Source: Dicaeum eximium
Lineage: Eukaryota > Chordata > Aves > Passeriformes > Dicaeidae
Assembly (NCBI GenBank): GCA_013396995.1
Contig: VWZP01005240.1
Span: 1,744,639-1,808,638, forward strand
Length of the DNA stretch: 64,000 nucleotides
Direction: 5' to 3'
Shown here: positions 12,787 to 25,405 of the stretch, one piece after another
Position numbering within the stretch: the first letter of the stretch is position 1
How the letters are laid out: the number at the start of each line of letters is the position of its first letter
Program-made: the position numbers and the translations under genes
The notes under the pieces: generated by a model
The model's input: the letters and a program-made list of their open reading frames with translations, nothing else
What the model was told of the DNA's origin: nothing
Databases searched by the model: none

Positions 12787-15599
12787 CATCCTTTTCAGTT
12801 GCTCCCTAAGGGTATGCACAGCTCTGAGGCAATGCTGGTGCCCTCTGGCATCCTTCAGTGCAATACCCAATGCTGAGTCATGTGGAGCAATCTGGAGAAG
12901 CTGTCTTGTCTTCAGAATGACACACGGATCACCCTGAAGGTGACACCAACTCTTACCCATTTCCATAAGGTCACTTCCCACTTTCTGAAATAGTTGGGTC
13001 CCTTTACACTAAGTTAAAAGTTATTTTTATTTGAGTAAGAAACATGCTTGTAACTAGTGCTGATAGAATGGATGGGGGTTTTTTGTCTTCTTTGGGGGTG
13101 GGGATGTTAACTACTTTTGTCTCTGAAAAGGTGAAGCTTCCTTTTAAGTGATTTATCAGGTCCATTGCAAGGTGTTATGTTGCTCAGGAAGGAAGGAATG
13201 GATGCATGAAGGGAGGGCAAGGTATTTCCTGGCAACTGAGATTTAACTGTGTGAGTTCTTTTATGTGTGTTTGCCTTACTGATTGAGAGTGACAAAAAAG
13301 AGAGAGTGCAGAAGGAGTGACATGAAGGTGGTCTGTCTGTCTGACTTAGCTCAATTCATTTTCTTGTAGCTGATTCTGAATTTGCTCCCTTTGGCTAAAT
13401 CAGTAACATCTTTGCAGGTTGGTCTGTGTTAACTCTGCTTTCCTTTCTTCTCCCTTACCCTGCCCTACTCTTCTCCCTCCATTTCTACAGCAAGGAATCT
13501 GACAGGTTTCCTTAGGCATCAGCAGATGATTCATTTAGAGAAGTAAAAAAACAGGAAGGGAAAAAAATCTATGTTTTCCAAAGGTAGTCTGTAGACAAAG
13601 AGATGTCTCTGGTCAAGGAGCTGTGAAATAAGAAGCAGTCTCCCATTGCACATTTCCTTCTTAGATGGGGAAGCTAAGACTCCACATTTTCTTACAAGAG
13701 GGTAGATTCCATCAAAGATACCTAAATGCTTCTCTTCCAGATTGAAAAATTTAATCTTGTTGAAATAATTTACTATAAAGTATTACATTTTGACTAGTTG
13801 TTTGAGTCCCAGGGGATAATCTCTTTACATTACAGATGTTGACTAAACTTTGCCAGTGTTGTCATCTACTGAGCAATGGCATTCCTGGTTTGGCAGTCTG
13901 TCAGGGAACCAGGGGCAGGACACGTCTGTGGAGCTGGAAGTAATGTACAGTGGCAGGGGGGTCTGTTTAAAAGAGATTTTTTGCCCTTAGTGTAAAGGTA
14001 GCCTCTGTAAAAGGTTAAGGACATTCCTAATGGTCCTTTGAAGACATTTTTGGAACATATTGGAAACAGGGAGGTCCTACCCTTTTATTAGTTTATGCTT
14101 ATGTAGATAAAAATCTGTCTGAATGTTTAAAAAACCTTCTGTGCTTTGCTCACGTCAGTTTAAGCTGGATATGCCAGCTGTTTACTTTCATGAGTTAATG
14201 AGTATTCTTAAGCTTTCCTCATTTGTTTGAGAGCATCAGCACTAGAGGACAAAGGGATGTTGGTAATGGGAAATCAAAATGCTGCTTCCATTTCCCCATT
14301 ATATTAGAGCTCTTGTTACACATCATGTGGCAAAAACTCAGATCACTTGACAAAGTGTCCTGAAGAGGGAATCTATTTCTTGAAATTAATTTCAGTGACA
14401 GGCATGAGATGACCTTGTTACAAACCAGGACTCTCTACTCTCAGATTCATACATCTAGCTCTAAGAGGAGATGGCTGCCAGAATTGCTTTGATCCAGCAA
14501 ATCATGAGCCACACAAAGGCTGCAGCATGTTTCTTTGTGGTCATTTAGCTAAACACACACTTCAATTTACTTTTTAATGACAACTTTCCTCTCTCATTCC
14601 AGCTGTTATATTGCACAAAACTCCCCTAAAAACATACAAAATTAAGTATAGCTCTGCAGTTACAACTTCTGCTTGCTAGCTGAGGATGCAGGGAATACAC
14701 TGACATTTCTGAGTGCTCTCCCTCCTACCAGCAATTTTACGTTTAAAAGGAGTCTGTACAGGCCTTTGATGGTACCACTGACAGAACCCCTTGAGTACAA
14801 TCCACATGTATTTCACATCATTTGGGAAAACACTGGGAAGGTGGAAAGGCATATTTAACAGAATAACTGCTCAAGGCATGTGAAGTAATGTAGGACAAAA
14901 AGCTATAAAGAAGGATTTTCTGGTCATCTTTCAAATAGCTAGGCAACCCCTGACTTCTCATTCATCCCTCTTTGGCTTTGTTTACAGGCAGGAATTAATG
15001 TTCTCTGTTAAAAGCAGATTTCAAGAGAAACCAACAGCATAAACTGAAGCTTCTCTCTCAGGAGGCTGCAATAACTTCTGGTTCTTTTCCTTCCAAAGAA
15101 CCTGTAAGCTCTTCCAGGAGCACAGTCACTAAGTGGACTGGTGAAGGGTGTTTCTGCCTCCTCCTTTGACACCTTCACCATGGTGGATCCTCAACACTTG
15201 TACCCTGGTTTGTCTAGTTACATTTATGCTTCTTCCATAAAGAATTTACCATGGGTATTATGGGCAGCATCCAGCTGTGACTTTTTGAGGGCTGGTGCAG
15301 GAATTGTAACTGGTTCCAGCTAGCCATGGATGGATCACATCATCTGTCCATGAAATTCATGTCAGAAAATACTTGGACTCTTCAGGTCACTTCCAGTGGG
15401 CAGGAACCTTTAAGTTTATTACTGCCAATACAGAAAGAAGAGCAGCAATGGCCCTAGATAAAGTTGTTATTTCTACCCCAAGCCCTGCAGAAGATGTCTA
15501 TGTAGTTATGTCTCAGGTCTGGAAAGCTCATGGGTGTTATGGTCAACAGAATCTGAGTCTGTTGAATCTTTGGTCTTGATTTGGGTCCAGGGTTCACCT
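12787..15599. other. non-coding, no feature recognised
   Basis: No gene, transposon end or RNA gene was recognised. Short frames only. Confidence 0.45.
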
Positions 15600-15664
15600 A
15601 TATATGTATGTATGTATGGAGATATATTTATTTATTTATTTATTTATTTATTTATTAGATATAT

Positions 15665-15721
<57 letters not shown>

Positions 15722-15735
15722 TGTATGTATATGTA
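15600..15735. repeat. (TTTA)n tetranucleotide microsatellite
   Basis: Two long TTTA runs are separated by a short 'gatata' interruption and flanked by TATG units. The open frame across it (residues repeating F-I-Y-L) is an artefact of the repeat. Confidence 0.95.
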
Positions 15736-16419
15736 TAGAAGCAAATACTAAATAAAAATACATATAAAAAGTACTCCAGGAATAACTGACTGACTGCCCA
15801 CAGAGTAACTGTTCAGAAGGTCAGAACAAGGGTCAGATTTTTTCTGCTTGGTCATGGAGGAGAGGGGAGAAGCAACTCAGCACAGGTGCACCTTGTTTGC
15901 AAGAGCCTGTAAAGCCTGGGCACCACGTGTGCTCATGGAGAGAGCAAAACTGCTCTTGCAGTGCCTAACGCTCAGACTGAGGGCACTTCCAGTGTGACTC
16001 CATTTTGCGGGACACAGAGGATAAGGGAGCTGAATCACAGCACTATTCACTGTGGCAACGTTACCAGCTGTGCTCTAGGGCTACTCACTTGGAATACATC
16101 AGCCCTTTGTTCCATCCCTTTGTTTTTCCAAGTGCTCTGACTGCCCTTGTGAGGGAGGGGTACTTGACAACACAACTTTATCTCAGAAATGGGGTCAAAA
16201 ATAAGTGAAGTCAGAGAAGGCTTTTGAATTCAGGTGCAGTGATGTAAAGCGTACAAGGGAGCAGGGAAGGAAAGGTAAATCCAGGTGCTCATATTGCCTG
16301 TAATGCCTTTCACCCTATGAGCTGGACATGTGTTGGGAAGTACAAGTGTTGACCAAACTGGGATCTGTTGGGCAACAGAATGTGGACAACAAATGCAAAG
16401 CAGAAGAACTGTACTGTGA
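15736..16419. other. non-coding, no feature recognised
   Basis: Nothing specific was recognised. The right part may include a further degraded upstream portion of the CR1 that is clear from about 16420. Confidence 0.35.
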
Positions 16420-17312
16420 CATGACCTGGGTGCAGGATGTGAAGAAATATTAAGAAAGTATGCAACAACACTAAACTGGGAGGAACTCCCTCAAGGGCAG
16501 AGACCCTGCAGAGAGACCTTGAACAATTAGAGAGATGGGCAATCACCAACTGTATGAATTTTAACAAGGTCAAGTGTTGGATTCTGCACCTGGGATGGGG
16601 CAATCCTGGACGGGTGGACAGACTGGGGAATGAGATGCTGGGAAGCAGTGCTACAGAAAGGTGCCTGGGGAACTGGCTGATGGCAAGCTGAACATGAGCC
16701 AGCAGTGCCCTGGCAGCCAGGAGGGCCAGGCATGTCCTGGTTCATCAGGCACAGCATGGCCAGCTGGGCAAGGGAGGGGATTGTCCTGCTCTGCTCTGAG
16801 CTGGGGCTGGGGGCAGGTTTGGGTGCCACAATATAAAAAAGACATTAAAATGTTAGGAGTGTCTAAAGGATGGCATCAAAGATGGTGAAGAGCCTTGAGG
16901 CAAAGCCCTGTGAGCAACAGCTGGGGGCACTTGGTCTGTTCAGCCTGGAGGAGACTGAGGGGAGACCTCACTGCAGTCACAATTTCCTTGTGAGGGGAAG
17001 AGGAGGGGCAGGCACTGATCTCTTCTCTGTGGTGACAGTGACAGGGCCAGAGGGAATGGCCTGGAGTTGTGTCAGGGGAGGTTTAGGCTGGATATTAGAC
17101 AAAGGTTCTTCATCCACAGGGTAGCTGGGCACTGGACCAGGCTCCCCAGGGAAATGATCACAGCACCAGCCCAACAGAGTTCACGCAGTCTTTGGACAAC
17201 ACTCTCAGGCACTTGGTGTGACTCTTGGAGTGTCCTGTGCAGGGCCAAAAGCTGGACTTGATGATCCTGGTGGGTCCACTCCAACTCAGCACATTCTATG
17301 CTTCCATGACGT
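16420..17312 (+). mobile_element. CR1 LINE 3' fragment, about 0.9 kb, with reverse-transcriptase tail remnant
   Basis: Sense CR1. The left half corresponds to the C-terminal coding end of ORF2 (region 'aaactgggaggaactcc', 'caactgtatgaattttaacaaggtcaagtg', 'ctgaacatgagccagcagtg'). The right half is 3' UTR ('ttcagcctggaggagactgaggggagacct', 'gggcactggaccaggctccccag', 'tggacttgatgatcctgg'). The coding part is broken by stops and frameshifts, so this is a dead copy. It is probably a different CR1 subfamily from the 12150-12786 copy, because the 3' sequence differs and lacks the ATTCTGTG octamer. Confidence 0.88.
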
Positions 17313-17354
17313 GAGATATTACAGGAGAAAGTCCCTGTCAGAAATGTTACCAAA

Positions 17355-17463
17355 ATCCTTTTATCCTTTTAACATTATCAATGTTAAAATTGTTTTATCC
17401 TTTTAACATTATCCAATTAACATTTTATCCTATTAACATTTATCTGCAAATGTTAATTTGCAG
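17355..17463. repeat. imperfect AT-rich tandem repeat
   Basis: The same 21-bp block (beginning ttttatcctttta) occurs at 17359-17379 and 17393-17413. A diverged third copy lies near 17423-17444, giving spacings of about 34 and 30 bp. Taacatt/aatgtta inverted pairs lie inside the units. Confidence 0.7.
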
Positions 17464-18017
17464 AATGTTTAGAGGAGGTAGAACTAGGGCATTATTGAGA
17501 ACAGAGGCTTTGGCCCTAAGAACTCAAGGATAGCTCACCTTAGCAATCATGAAAGACTTGCAATGTGACACAACTTCAATTGGAGTAACTTGCTTTCTGT
17601 GATTTAAATATCTTGTAGAAGATCCCCTCTGTAAGCTCCAGGCTTGCTCTCCATGATTTCTACCGAGGGAAGTATTTTTTTTAATCTTGCATTGCAGGAA
17701 AACAGACAACATGACAAACCTGTTAAGCTTAAAGTTCTTCAGAGAAAGCAGAATTAAAAGTTCTCTCAAAACACCCATTTACATGGAAAATATTTGTAAC
17801 AGTGGAGCCATAGCTGGTGTAGGTATGCAAGAGTTTTAGTGTGAATTAGTGACACCTTCAGCAGGTGTTTGTACAGCTTCATACTCCAACATCCATGCAG
17901 TGAAGGATACCTTAAACTTTCTGGAGGTTAGCAGCTTTATGAATCAGGCATATTTTTGGCTATAAATTTTGTTTTCCCAATATCTCTGAAGAGCAGAATT
18001 TTATAATACATATAACA
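17464..18017. other. non-coding, no feature recognised
   Basis: Nothing specific was recognised between the tandem repeat and the next CR1. Confidence 0.4.
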
Positions 18018-18858
18018 GAATCATGGAAACATTTAGTTTGGAAAAGACCTATGGAAATCTCTAGTCAAAATGCCTGCTTCAAGCATGGATCAGGTTACTC
18101 AGGGCATTATGCAGCTGAGTCCCAAAAATTTCCCACAGTGGAGATTCCATTATTTCTGGGCAACAAACTCTAGTGCTTGCCTGCTGGCATGGTCTGAAAA
18201 TGTTCTTTCCTTCATCCAAATAGGACCCTGCTTCCTGCAATTTGCATCTACTACCCCTTGCTCTTTGTTCACCTCAGAGAAGTGGCTCAATCCATCTTCT
18301 CTGTAATCCCTTCCTAGGTAGTGCAAGGCTGCTGTCAGCCCCCTCTCATCCTTCTCTTCCCGGTCTGAGCAGAAGCTGCTCTCTCAGCCTCTTCCTGCAC
18401 ATCACAGGCTCCAGACCCTGAACCCTCTTGGTGCCCCTTCAATCTGTCAAAATGTGCCATGTTCTGGGGGGCCAAAACTGGACATGGTACTCTGGATGTC
18501 AACTCACAAATGAGGAAAAGAGTCACAATCCTTGACCAGTTGGCAGTGCCTTTGCCAGGGCAGCCCAGTGCGTGGCTGGTCTTCCTTGAGCCCTTGAGGC
18601 AGGGGTGCAGTGCTGATCCTTGTAACTCCTGTCTTCCCAGGACTCCAGGTTCTTTCCTGCAGTGCTGCCAGACAGCCCCAGCCTGTCCTGGTCACTTGGG
18701 TGGCTCCATTTGAATACAGGGTCTAATGCCTGTCACTGTCAACCTTAATGAAGTTCCTGTTGGCCATTCCTTCAGCTTCTTTGGGTCCCTCTGAATGTGA
18801 GCCCCCCCCTTCCAGGATCTCAATCAGTCCTCCCAGTTTGCTGGGATTATCATAAATT
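18018..18858 (-). mobile_element. CR1 LINE 3' fragment, about 0.84 kb
   Basis: Antisense CR1 on the plus strand. It starts 'cagaatcatggaa...tttggaaaagacct' and passes through 'ctgagcagaagctgctctctcagcctcttcctgca', 'tgccatgttctggggggcc' and 'cttctttgggtccctctgaatg', ending near 'ctcccagtttgctgggatt'. The element is in minus orientation and covers 3' UTR and the ORF2 tail. It is diverged and non-coding. Confidence 0.85.
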
Positions 18859-19439
18859 CTATTAATATATTGCAAAAGTATATTTATGTAATAATCAAGT
18901 AATTAAAATCTCATCCAGTATAAGGCATTACCTGTGTTGTATTGTTACCATGCATTTTCAGAACTAAATGATCCTAGCATAAATGGTTTAAATTTCTTGT
19001 AAGGATGGTTCCTGATACACATGCTAATCCATGTCAGCATGATTTTGTGCTGAAATTGAAGTCTTGGTTTTGTTGAGGAATATTTAGTAAAAGTCTGCAG
19101 ATCTTGCTAATGCAAATGTCAAGTGAAGTACGCTTCTAAATCACCCAGGCAACTAGAATTAGTTCAGTTACATTTCACTGATTTTTGCCAAGAGGACCTG
19201 TAACATATTTCACATATTTCTGTTAGTGAACCACAAATAATTTAAAACAGAGGGGGTCACTGAATAAAAAAATACAAGAATATTTGACAGCAAAAGATAA
19301 TGAATGCTGTGTGTGGTAGCAAACACAGTATAAAATGCAAAGTTTTCAGAGTGAGAGGAGTTATCTCTGAATTCCCGTTTGGTGAAGCACAACTGCAATG
19401 AATATTTATTGCCACCTTATTTAGCAGCACGAACAAAAG
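18859..19439. other. non-coding, no feature recognised
   Basis: AT-rich sequence with nothing specific recognised. Confidence 0.4.
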
Positions 19440-19790
19440 GAACTGTTATAAATAAACAAACCCTACGACAGTTCCACTGCTGCTAGCTTGACGTTCTCGT
19501 CTGCAGTCAGTCAAACCGAAAGACAAAGCAATCAGCGTAAAGACTGAAGTCAAACACCCAAATTACAGAGGTTCTATTTTTGTGTTAACTACCGTCATCG
19601 CTGATTTGTCCACGAAGCTGCTGGTGAATTTTGACAGGCGTCAGCGTGGCATTTGCGCGCTTCCAAATTGAAACCAAGGCTTTTAATGTAAATTTACATG
19701 ACTTGCCTAATGTTTCCTTAGCATATGAATAAAACTTTGAAGGGGCTAAAATTTAGAAAGCAAAGCAATGTGCACTTAAGAGGATGCAAT
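19440..19790. promoter_or_regulatory. candidate conserved non-coding element
   Basis: A repeat-free stretch that keeps many CpG dinucleotides in AT-rich surroundings (19490-19680). It is dense in short motif-like words, for example 'tgacaggcgtcagcgtgg', 'tttgcgcgcttcc' and an octamer-like 'agcatatgaataaa' near 19722-19735. There is no reading frame of note. CpG retention outside a promoter-type island is typical of constrained enhancers, but without alignment this is inference only. Its position, about 6 kb downstream of the UBE2QL1 stop, does not show which gene it would serve. Confidence 0.3.
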
Positions 19791-22700
19791 TAAGTAGTCA
19801 GTAATGTGGGACACACTCACTTAGCAGAGGAAGGCTGTCTTTTTAATGTCTTGCAATGTCCTACTGGTGGCTCTCCCTGCAGAACCTCACCTCTCACCTG
19901 CACCCTTGGATGTAAGGACCAAACCACCTCTACAGTGCAACTGTTCTGATAATAGCAGGTGACTCACTTCCAACCTATTTGTGCTCAGACCTAGTTTGAC
20001 AGCCACTTTATCCTTCAGAGCCAGCAAAGCAAAACTTTAACTGTGTCACTAACTCACAGGAAAACCCAGAATGTGTGTTCAGTAACCCATCTGCTCTGCC
20101 AGCAGAACTCGGGTCAGAGGCGTGCTGCACCCTTCGGTTCAGTCCCAGTAATATGCATGGCTGGGAAGTGTTTGCAAGGACAGTATTGACAAGAAGACAG
20201 GATGCACATTGTCTAGGTAAGCTCAGAGGCTTGCTGCACCCCTCATCTCACAGCTGGCACTTTGAAGGGCAGTGCGTGGTCTCAGTGCATGTGCACCGCC
20301 CTCTCTGTCTCTCTTGTTCACTTAAATCAGGGCTACATCTTCTCCTCAGGAATGCACTGGGAAGGCTGGAGGAGATAATATCCAGGAGTTTTGCTTCAGC
20401 ATTGCTACTAATTGTCATCCTCTGAAATGTGTTGTCTGCAGCAGACTATTTGAGTTGAGGGAGGGAAAACATAACTGGAAAATTGTATTGTGCCAGCAGG
20501 TTGGCCTACTTAATTCTATTGTATGGATCATAGCACAGTTTCAGAGGAACTTCTTTGCCAGAAGTTATGTCCTGCGTGGAAGAGACAGACTCTTCACACT
20601 TACTCTATGCAAATGCTTCCCCAGGATTTCAGCTAAGCTTTGGGATGCCTGTGCATGCATCACATCTGCCTACGGAACACCGACAAGTAAATCCTCAGTG
20701 CGTCTGCCAAGCTCCACACCCAGGCATTCAGCTGGAAGTCAGTTATCCTCTAAAAACTTCTCCAACAAAAAGTGTGTTCATAATCAATCACCTCACTGGA
20801 TTCATGTAAAATACCATGCTCATCATACTGCCAGTGTAAGATGAAGACACTGTGGCTCCATGTGGGTGCCTGAAAATCTTGAAAGAAAAAGAAATTTAAA
20901 AGTGTAGAAGAAAACCCATTTACTTTAAATTAATTCTTTAAATCCCAAAGCCAGTTAATTCTACACTATTTTTCTCTGTGCAGTCAGCCTATCAAGAAAC
21001 TATTTCTCTTTACTGCAAGTTCCCCTGGAATGGAAAGTGCATGCCCATCAGAGCACTGGCCATCACAGCCATCACTGCTTGGCAGCTGTGACTCTCAGTG
21101 TCTGTCTAAATGAGTTTTCTAAAAGTGTATATATATATATATATATATATATGATATATATGTTACATTGTCATATCACATGTATTTGTCATACTAGAAA
21201 GGCTTTGTTCCAACCCTGCTGTTCACTAAAGAAGCTCCATTTTAGGATCTTATGCACTGCTTTGGACAAGGATAATGAACAAGTCTCTTTTTTAACATAA
21301 TACAGTAACACAGCACCAAATAAACAGACCATACCTATGATCTTTCTCTGGGCTCAGGACTGAAGTTTAGGCTGGAATGAAGGAGACACACTGTGTTTGG
21401 GGCAGAGAACAACATAAGTTCAAGAGGTCTTTGACTGCTAAGGTTTTGATTGTTGAATTTTTAGGACCAATTTCTAATGAGACAGAAATACATTCCTATA
21501 TAAATCATCAATTCTGTTCTTTGTGGAAATCTTTTAGCATTTAGGTATTCAGGGACAGCTTCCTTCCTTTATCATAAGCTTGCTTTTCTCAATGCCTGTA
21601 TTCATTCAAATAGCTTTTTCAGTCTCAAAGATCCTCCAAAAGGATATATTCTAAAGAAGCCAGGAAGTAACTTCCCCATACAGCTTCACACCTCCCCAGA
21701 TGATAGTTTCAAATTAATCATCTGTTCTGGGGACAGCAGATGGAAAATAATGTTCCTGATAATATGGGTCTAATGAGAGCTGAAGGACCTGTGCTGACTG
21801 CTAATTTTGCAAGAAATCCTAAGGAGACTTCTGATTGGATAAATGGGGAATATTGAGGTTTGCTGTCTGCAAAAGAAATCCTCCCACTTTGCAGATTTTG
21901 AGGAACTTTGACCAGGCAGATGACTGTCCAATCTGTTTTCATTTTGGCCTCCTGGAATTTAGAATCTGGGAATGACACTTGGGTTTATTTCTCAGTCACA
22001 GAAGAGACGTGGCCTGATTTGAGTTCCACAACACAGCTCCCAATCCTAACATCCTTCTTCTCAGCTGCCAGAAGGATAGAACATGGAAGAAGCTCTCAGT
22101 TTCTGGGATACAAACAAAAAGGACATTATTGGATCTTAGGTACCTGGAGCAGCTCTGCAGTAATTTCCTGCAGTATGTCCTACCTAAACTACTTTTTCTG
22201 ATGCTGTGCTGCCTCCCTCATTTTATACCTTTCCATTATCAGTCTTTTATTTTTTGTCTTGTGTTTTACTGCCCAATTATATTTTCTTCAGACCATACTT
22301 TCTCTCTTCCCAGGTCTTCTTCTTTTCCTTTCCCTCACACATCTTTCCTTTCCCAATTTCTCCTTCACTTTTCTTTTAGGCTTGTCTGTGGCAGATAAAG
22401 TAGAACTTGTCTAACATACAGCTAGACAAAAACCATGAACTAATTTTCCCTAAAATGGATAAACTCTCTTTATAGATCTCTTAATTAACCACTCTCCTAG
22501 CCATCTCCCTCCCTCCCTTCCTGCTCAGAAGCACAAAGCTTCTGCACTCCCTGCTGTCCCCTTTTTCCTGCATGCCCCCAGCACAGGCTGCTCCTGCCAT
22601 AAGCCATCGTCTCTTTAATAGCAGCAGGATTATTTTTGGTGCAGCAGGAACTTCATCCTGCCCTAGTTCATGCAGTGTACTTTGCCTTCTTTCCTCCTCG

Positions 22701-24085
22701 CACGAGTTGATGCCGCAGCTTATCATCACACGCGCTCTGCTCCCCTTCTGCTACAGCTTCAAAGCACTCCAGATTTTTTGATTTGCCTCTCCTACTGCTC
22801 CAAGACACTGTGTGATGCAGAGAACCTCCTACAGCTAGAAAGTAACTGTGATTTTTAGCGATGATGTTTGCTCTAACTATTTAAAGCACACTTAAGAAGA
22901 CACATAATAAGTAGGTTTGAGGGAAGTGGTAGCAATCCACCCACTAGGTTCCTTTTAGCTAACCCTTTAATTAAATATTAAAGATATGGTTCTCAGGAAG
23001 ATTTAAAATAACCCACTGAGAAAAAAAGAGACAGGTTAAAAAACAGCAGAAAATGAAATAATCCCCCCCCAAAAGACTTACCACACCTTCATGCTGTTTT
23101 TGACATAATTTTACTGTGCTGATGAGGGAAGAGTTTTTCTGAAGGGAAAGAACAAATCTTATGATTTCCAGTGCTAGATCACTCTCTGTGTTCTCAGGGA
23201 GTCCTGCGAGGGATTACAAATAATTTGATGCTTAACTAAACATACCAATTTCCTCTTCCATAAGGGAGAGCAAAGAAAGTTTATAAAAATTGAGAAAGTG
23301 AATGACTTGAAATGCTATTCCTCACTCAAAGGACATATTCTGCTGCTGGATGCACAGAACTGACAGGCAGTGTGAGAGGAAAGGTACATATATACACTGC
23401 TTCTAGCCTTGTCTCCAAGTGTAAGGCAGAGTGAGATAAATGGCAGCAAGATCTGGGCAGATTTGTGGTACGAAGCATTTCTCTTTGTAGCTGAGTTAAG
23501 GCACACCACAAATGATCAGAGGAGAAAGAGAAGTGACTACTGATGGAGATCAGAAGTGCAAGAAACCAGGTATGCCCACAAAACTGAGCAGCTCTGACCT
23601 GCATATTCCTTTTGGTGACGGCTTTGATTATTTTTCTCTGTATCTAGCTGACAAAGCTCGACAGCCTCACTGAGCAGCGCCTTTGCACCAGTACTGCAAG
23701 GATATCTCCTCTGCTGCTTCTTCTCTTGTGTCTGAACTCCATTGTACTGCCTTTGTCCTTCTATGCTGCGTGTAGTTCTAAAGCAAATCCAGACCCCCAA
23801 GATCTCTGTAGTCTCCACTGCTGCTGTAACACAAACAGAAACTGCTCAACCACTTCGATCTGTTCTCGCGTTAGCCACATAATGGAAAGCGCTTCCAAAC
23901 ACACACTGCCTTCCCCCTCCAAATCAGTCTTACAATCGATACTGTCCTACTTCCAATTAAAATACCACCACAACAGATACATCTATACAGTGCTTAGAAT
24001 CTCACAACAGAAAACCCATTACTTTGAATACAAAAGCTGGCCAAAATGATTGAATTCCTGAGGCAACAGAAACGATACTGGTGAT
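19791..24085. other. non-coding, downstream of UBE2QL1
   Basis: No coding exon was recognised. A (TA)n microsatellite sits at about 21127-21162 and a C8 run near 23065. The open frames of 80-130 codons at 20075-20844, 21908-22398 and 23537-24049 have no family signature and are treated as chance. A longer UBE2QL1 3' UTR could reach into the right end of this segment. Confidence 0.4.
21127..21162. repeat. (TA)n microsatellite
   Basis: An alternating TA run with one G interruption near the right end. Confidence 0.9.
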
Positions 24086-25273
24086 TTTATTCAGCACGCG
24101 TCCAATACGATTTTCCATTCGGAATCCACATTTTTTAATGCTTTTCTATACCATTCTTAACATTACCTTCAGCTTTTATGGAGTCCCTTAGAAAGTTGGT
24201 GTTTTTTTCAATTTGTTTACCAGAAAACTTAAATTTTAATGATTAAATAATAGGACATTTATATACATCAGTGGGTTTTCTCAGATACTGGGCTCTAAGT
24301 ACATACAATGTCTATTGAGTAAAAATAAAAAAGAAAAATTCCAGTCATGCAAATCATCTTACAAACCATGTTCCATTTGACTTGAAAATTTTTACTCTGT
24401 TACTGGCATATCATTTCAAAATTAAACAGATAAAATTTTCAGGTTGCTTTGTCCATTTCCACTCATTTGTTTTGCTGTTTTGAAGAACTGACAGGCCACA
24501 TGCTACTGCAGAAGGTACCAGCAAGGTAATCATTTTTCTGCTACCACCGACCAACCCCTGTGAGCCCTGATGTGGATGTGTTTTTAAAAACCACCTAACC
24601 TTCAGCTAACTGCACTGGTTTATTTCTGAACAGCACATCACAATATCAGCACAGAGAGCACATTGTAACCGGTTGGGTGATTCCACTTAATAATTTTTCA
24701 ACACTAGGACCTTTCAGCATTTTAATTCTGATTTCATTTATGAATTAAAGGTCATATATAGAGCACAAATGAGGTCTAAATTTAGTCACAGCAGACCACA
24801 GTTCCACATAAAGACAAATCTTCAAGTTATGTTGACCTGCTAGGAGACAAAGATAAACAGCACAGCAAACATGTACCTGCAATGCACTGCTTCCCTATTA
24901 AATATTAACTGTTTCATTTACATTTAAATGAACTAAGCAGTAATGGATAGACTTTCCAGTACTGCTGTTTGGTGCTGCTGTCATGGAAAGAAGCTGAAGA
25001 CAATGTGGGCTGTATGGGGGCAAATGACGCAATCTCAGCATCCGCTCAAGTGACTTCAATGATGACCATTCTCCAGTCTTGAAATATAATCCTACACAGC
25101 ATTTTTTTTTCTCTCCCTCTGTAAACACATCTGTTCATAAATAACTTAGATGTCTCCTTGACATTCATGGTATGTAACTGAAGCTGAAGTAGAAAAGGAT
25201 GGGCGGTGTACAGCACTGAGGAGATGTCACAGTACTTTTGTTCAGCATTTTTGTCAAGTGCAGGTTGCTAACA
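24086..25273 (-). other. UBE2QL1: probable UBE2QL1 3' UTR
   Basis: This is sequence immediately downstream of the UBE2QL1 stop codon on the minus strand. It lacks recognisable transposons and other genes. Two AATAAA hexamers occur on the minus strand, at 24624-24619 and 24091-24086, implying 3' UTRs of about 0.65 or 1.2 kb. Which one is used, or whether the transcript continues, cannot be decided from sequence alone. Confidence 0.4.
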
Positions 25274-25405
25274 TCAGCCATCAGACACAGGCGGGGTGAC
25301 CCACCCATATTTTTCATGGGTCTTCACCAAACTCTTAAATGTTGCTTCAGCTTCCTTTCGACTGAATGACTTTTTTGATTTGCCAGCTTTCCTGCAGATA
25401 CGGCC
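25274..25405 (-). CDS. UBE2QL1: UBE2QL1 coding exon 2 (terminal)
   Basis: It encodes 43 residues beginning GRICRKAGKSKKSFSRK and ending VTPPVSDG followed by a stop. It starts at the G after the acceptor 'ggcacag', whose last base is 25406. The open frame that continues upstream to a Met at 25465 is intron read-through and not part of the protein. Confidence 0.95.
   Translation of the reverse strand, partial: GRICRKAGKSKKSFSRKEAEATFKSLVKTHEKYGWVTPPVSDG

Noticed and set aside
15534..15755. Phe/Ile/Tyr/Leu-repeating open frame
   Set aside because: Artefact of the (TTTA)n microsatellite.
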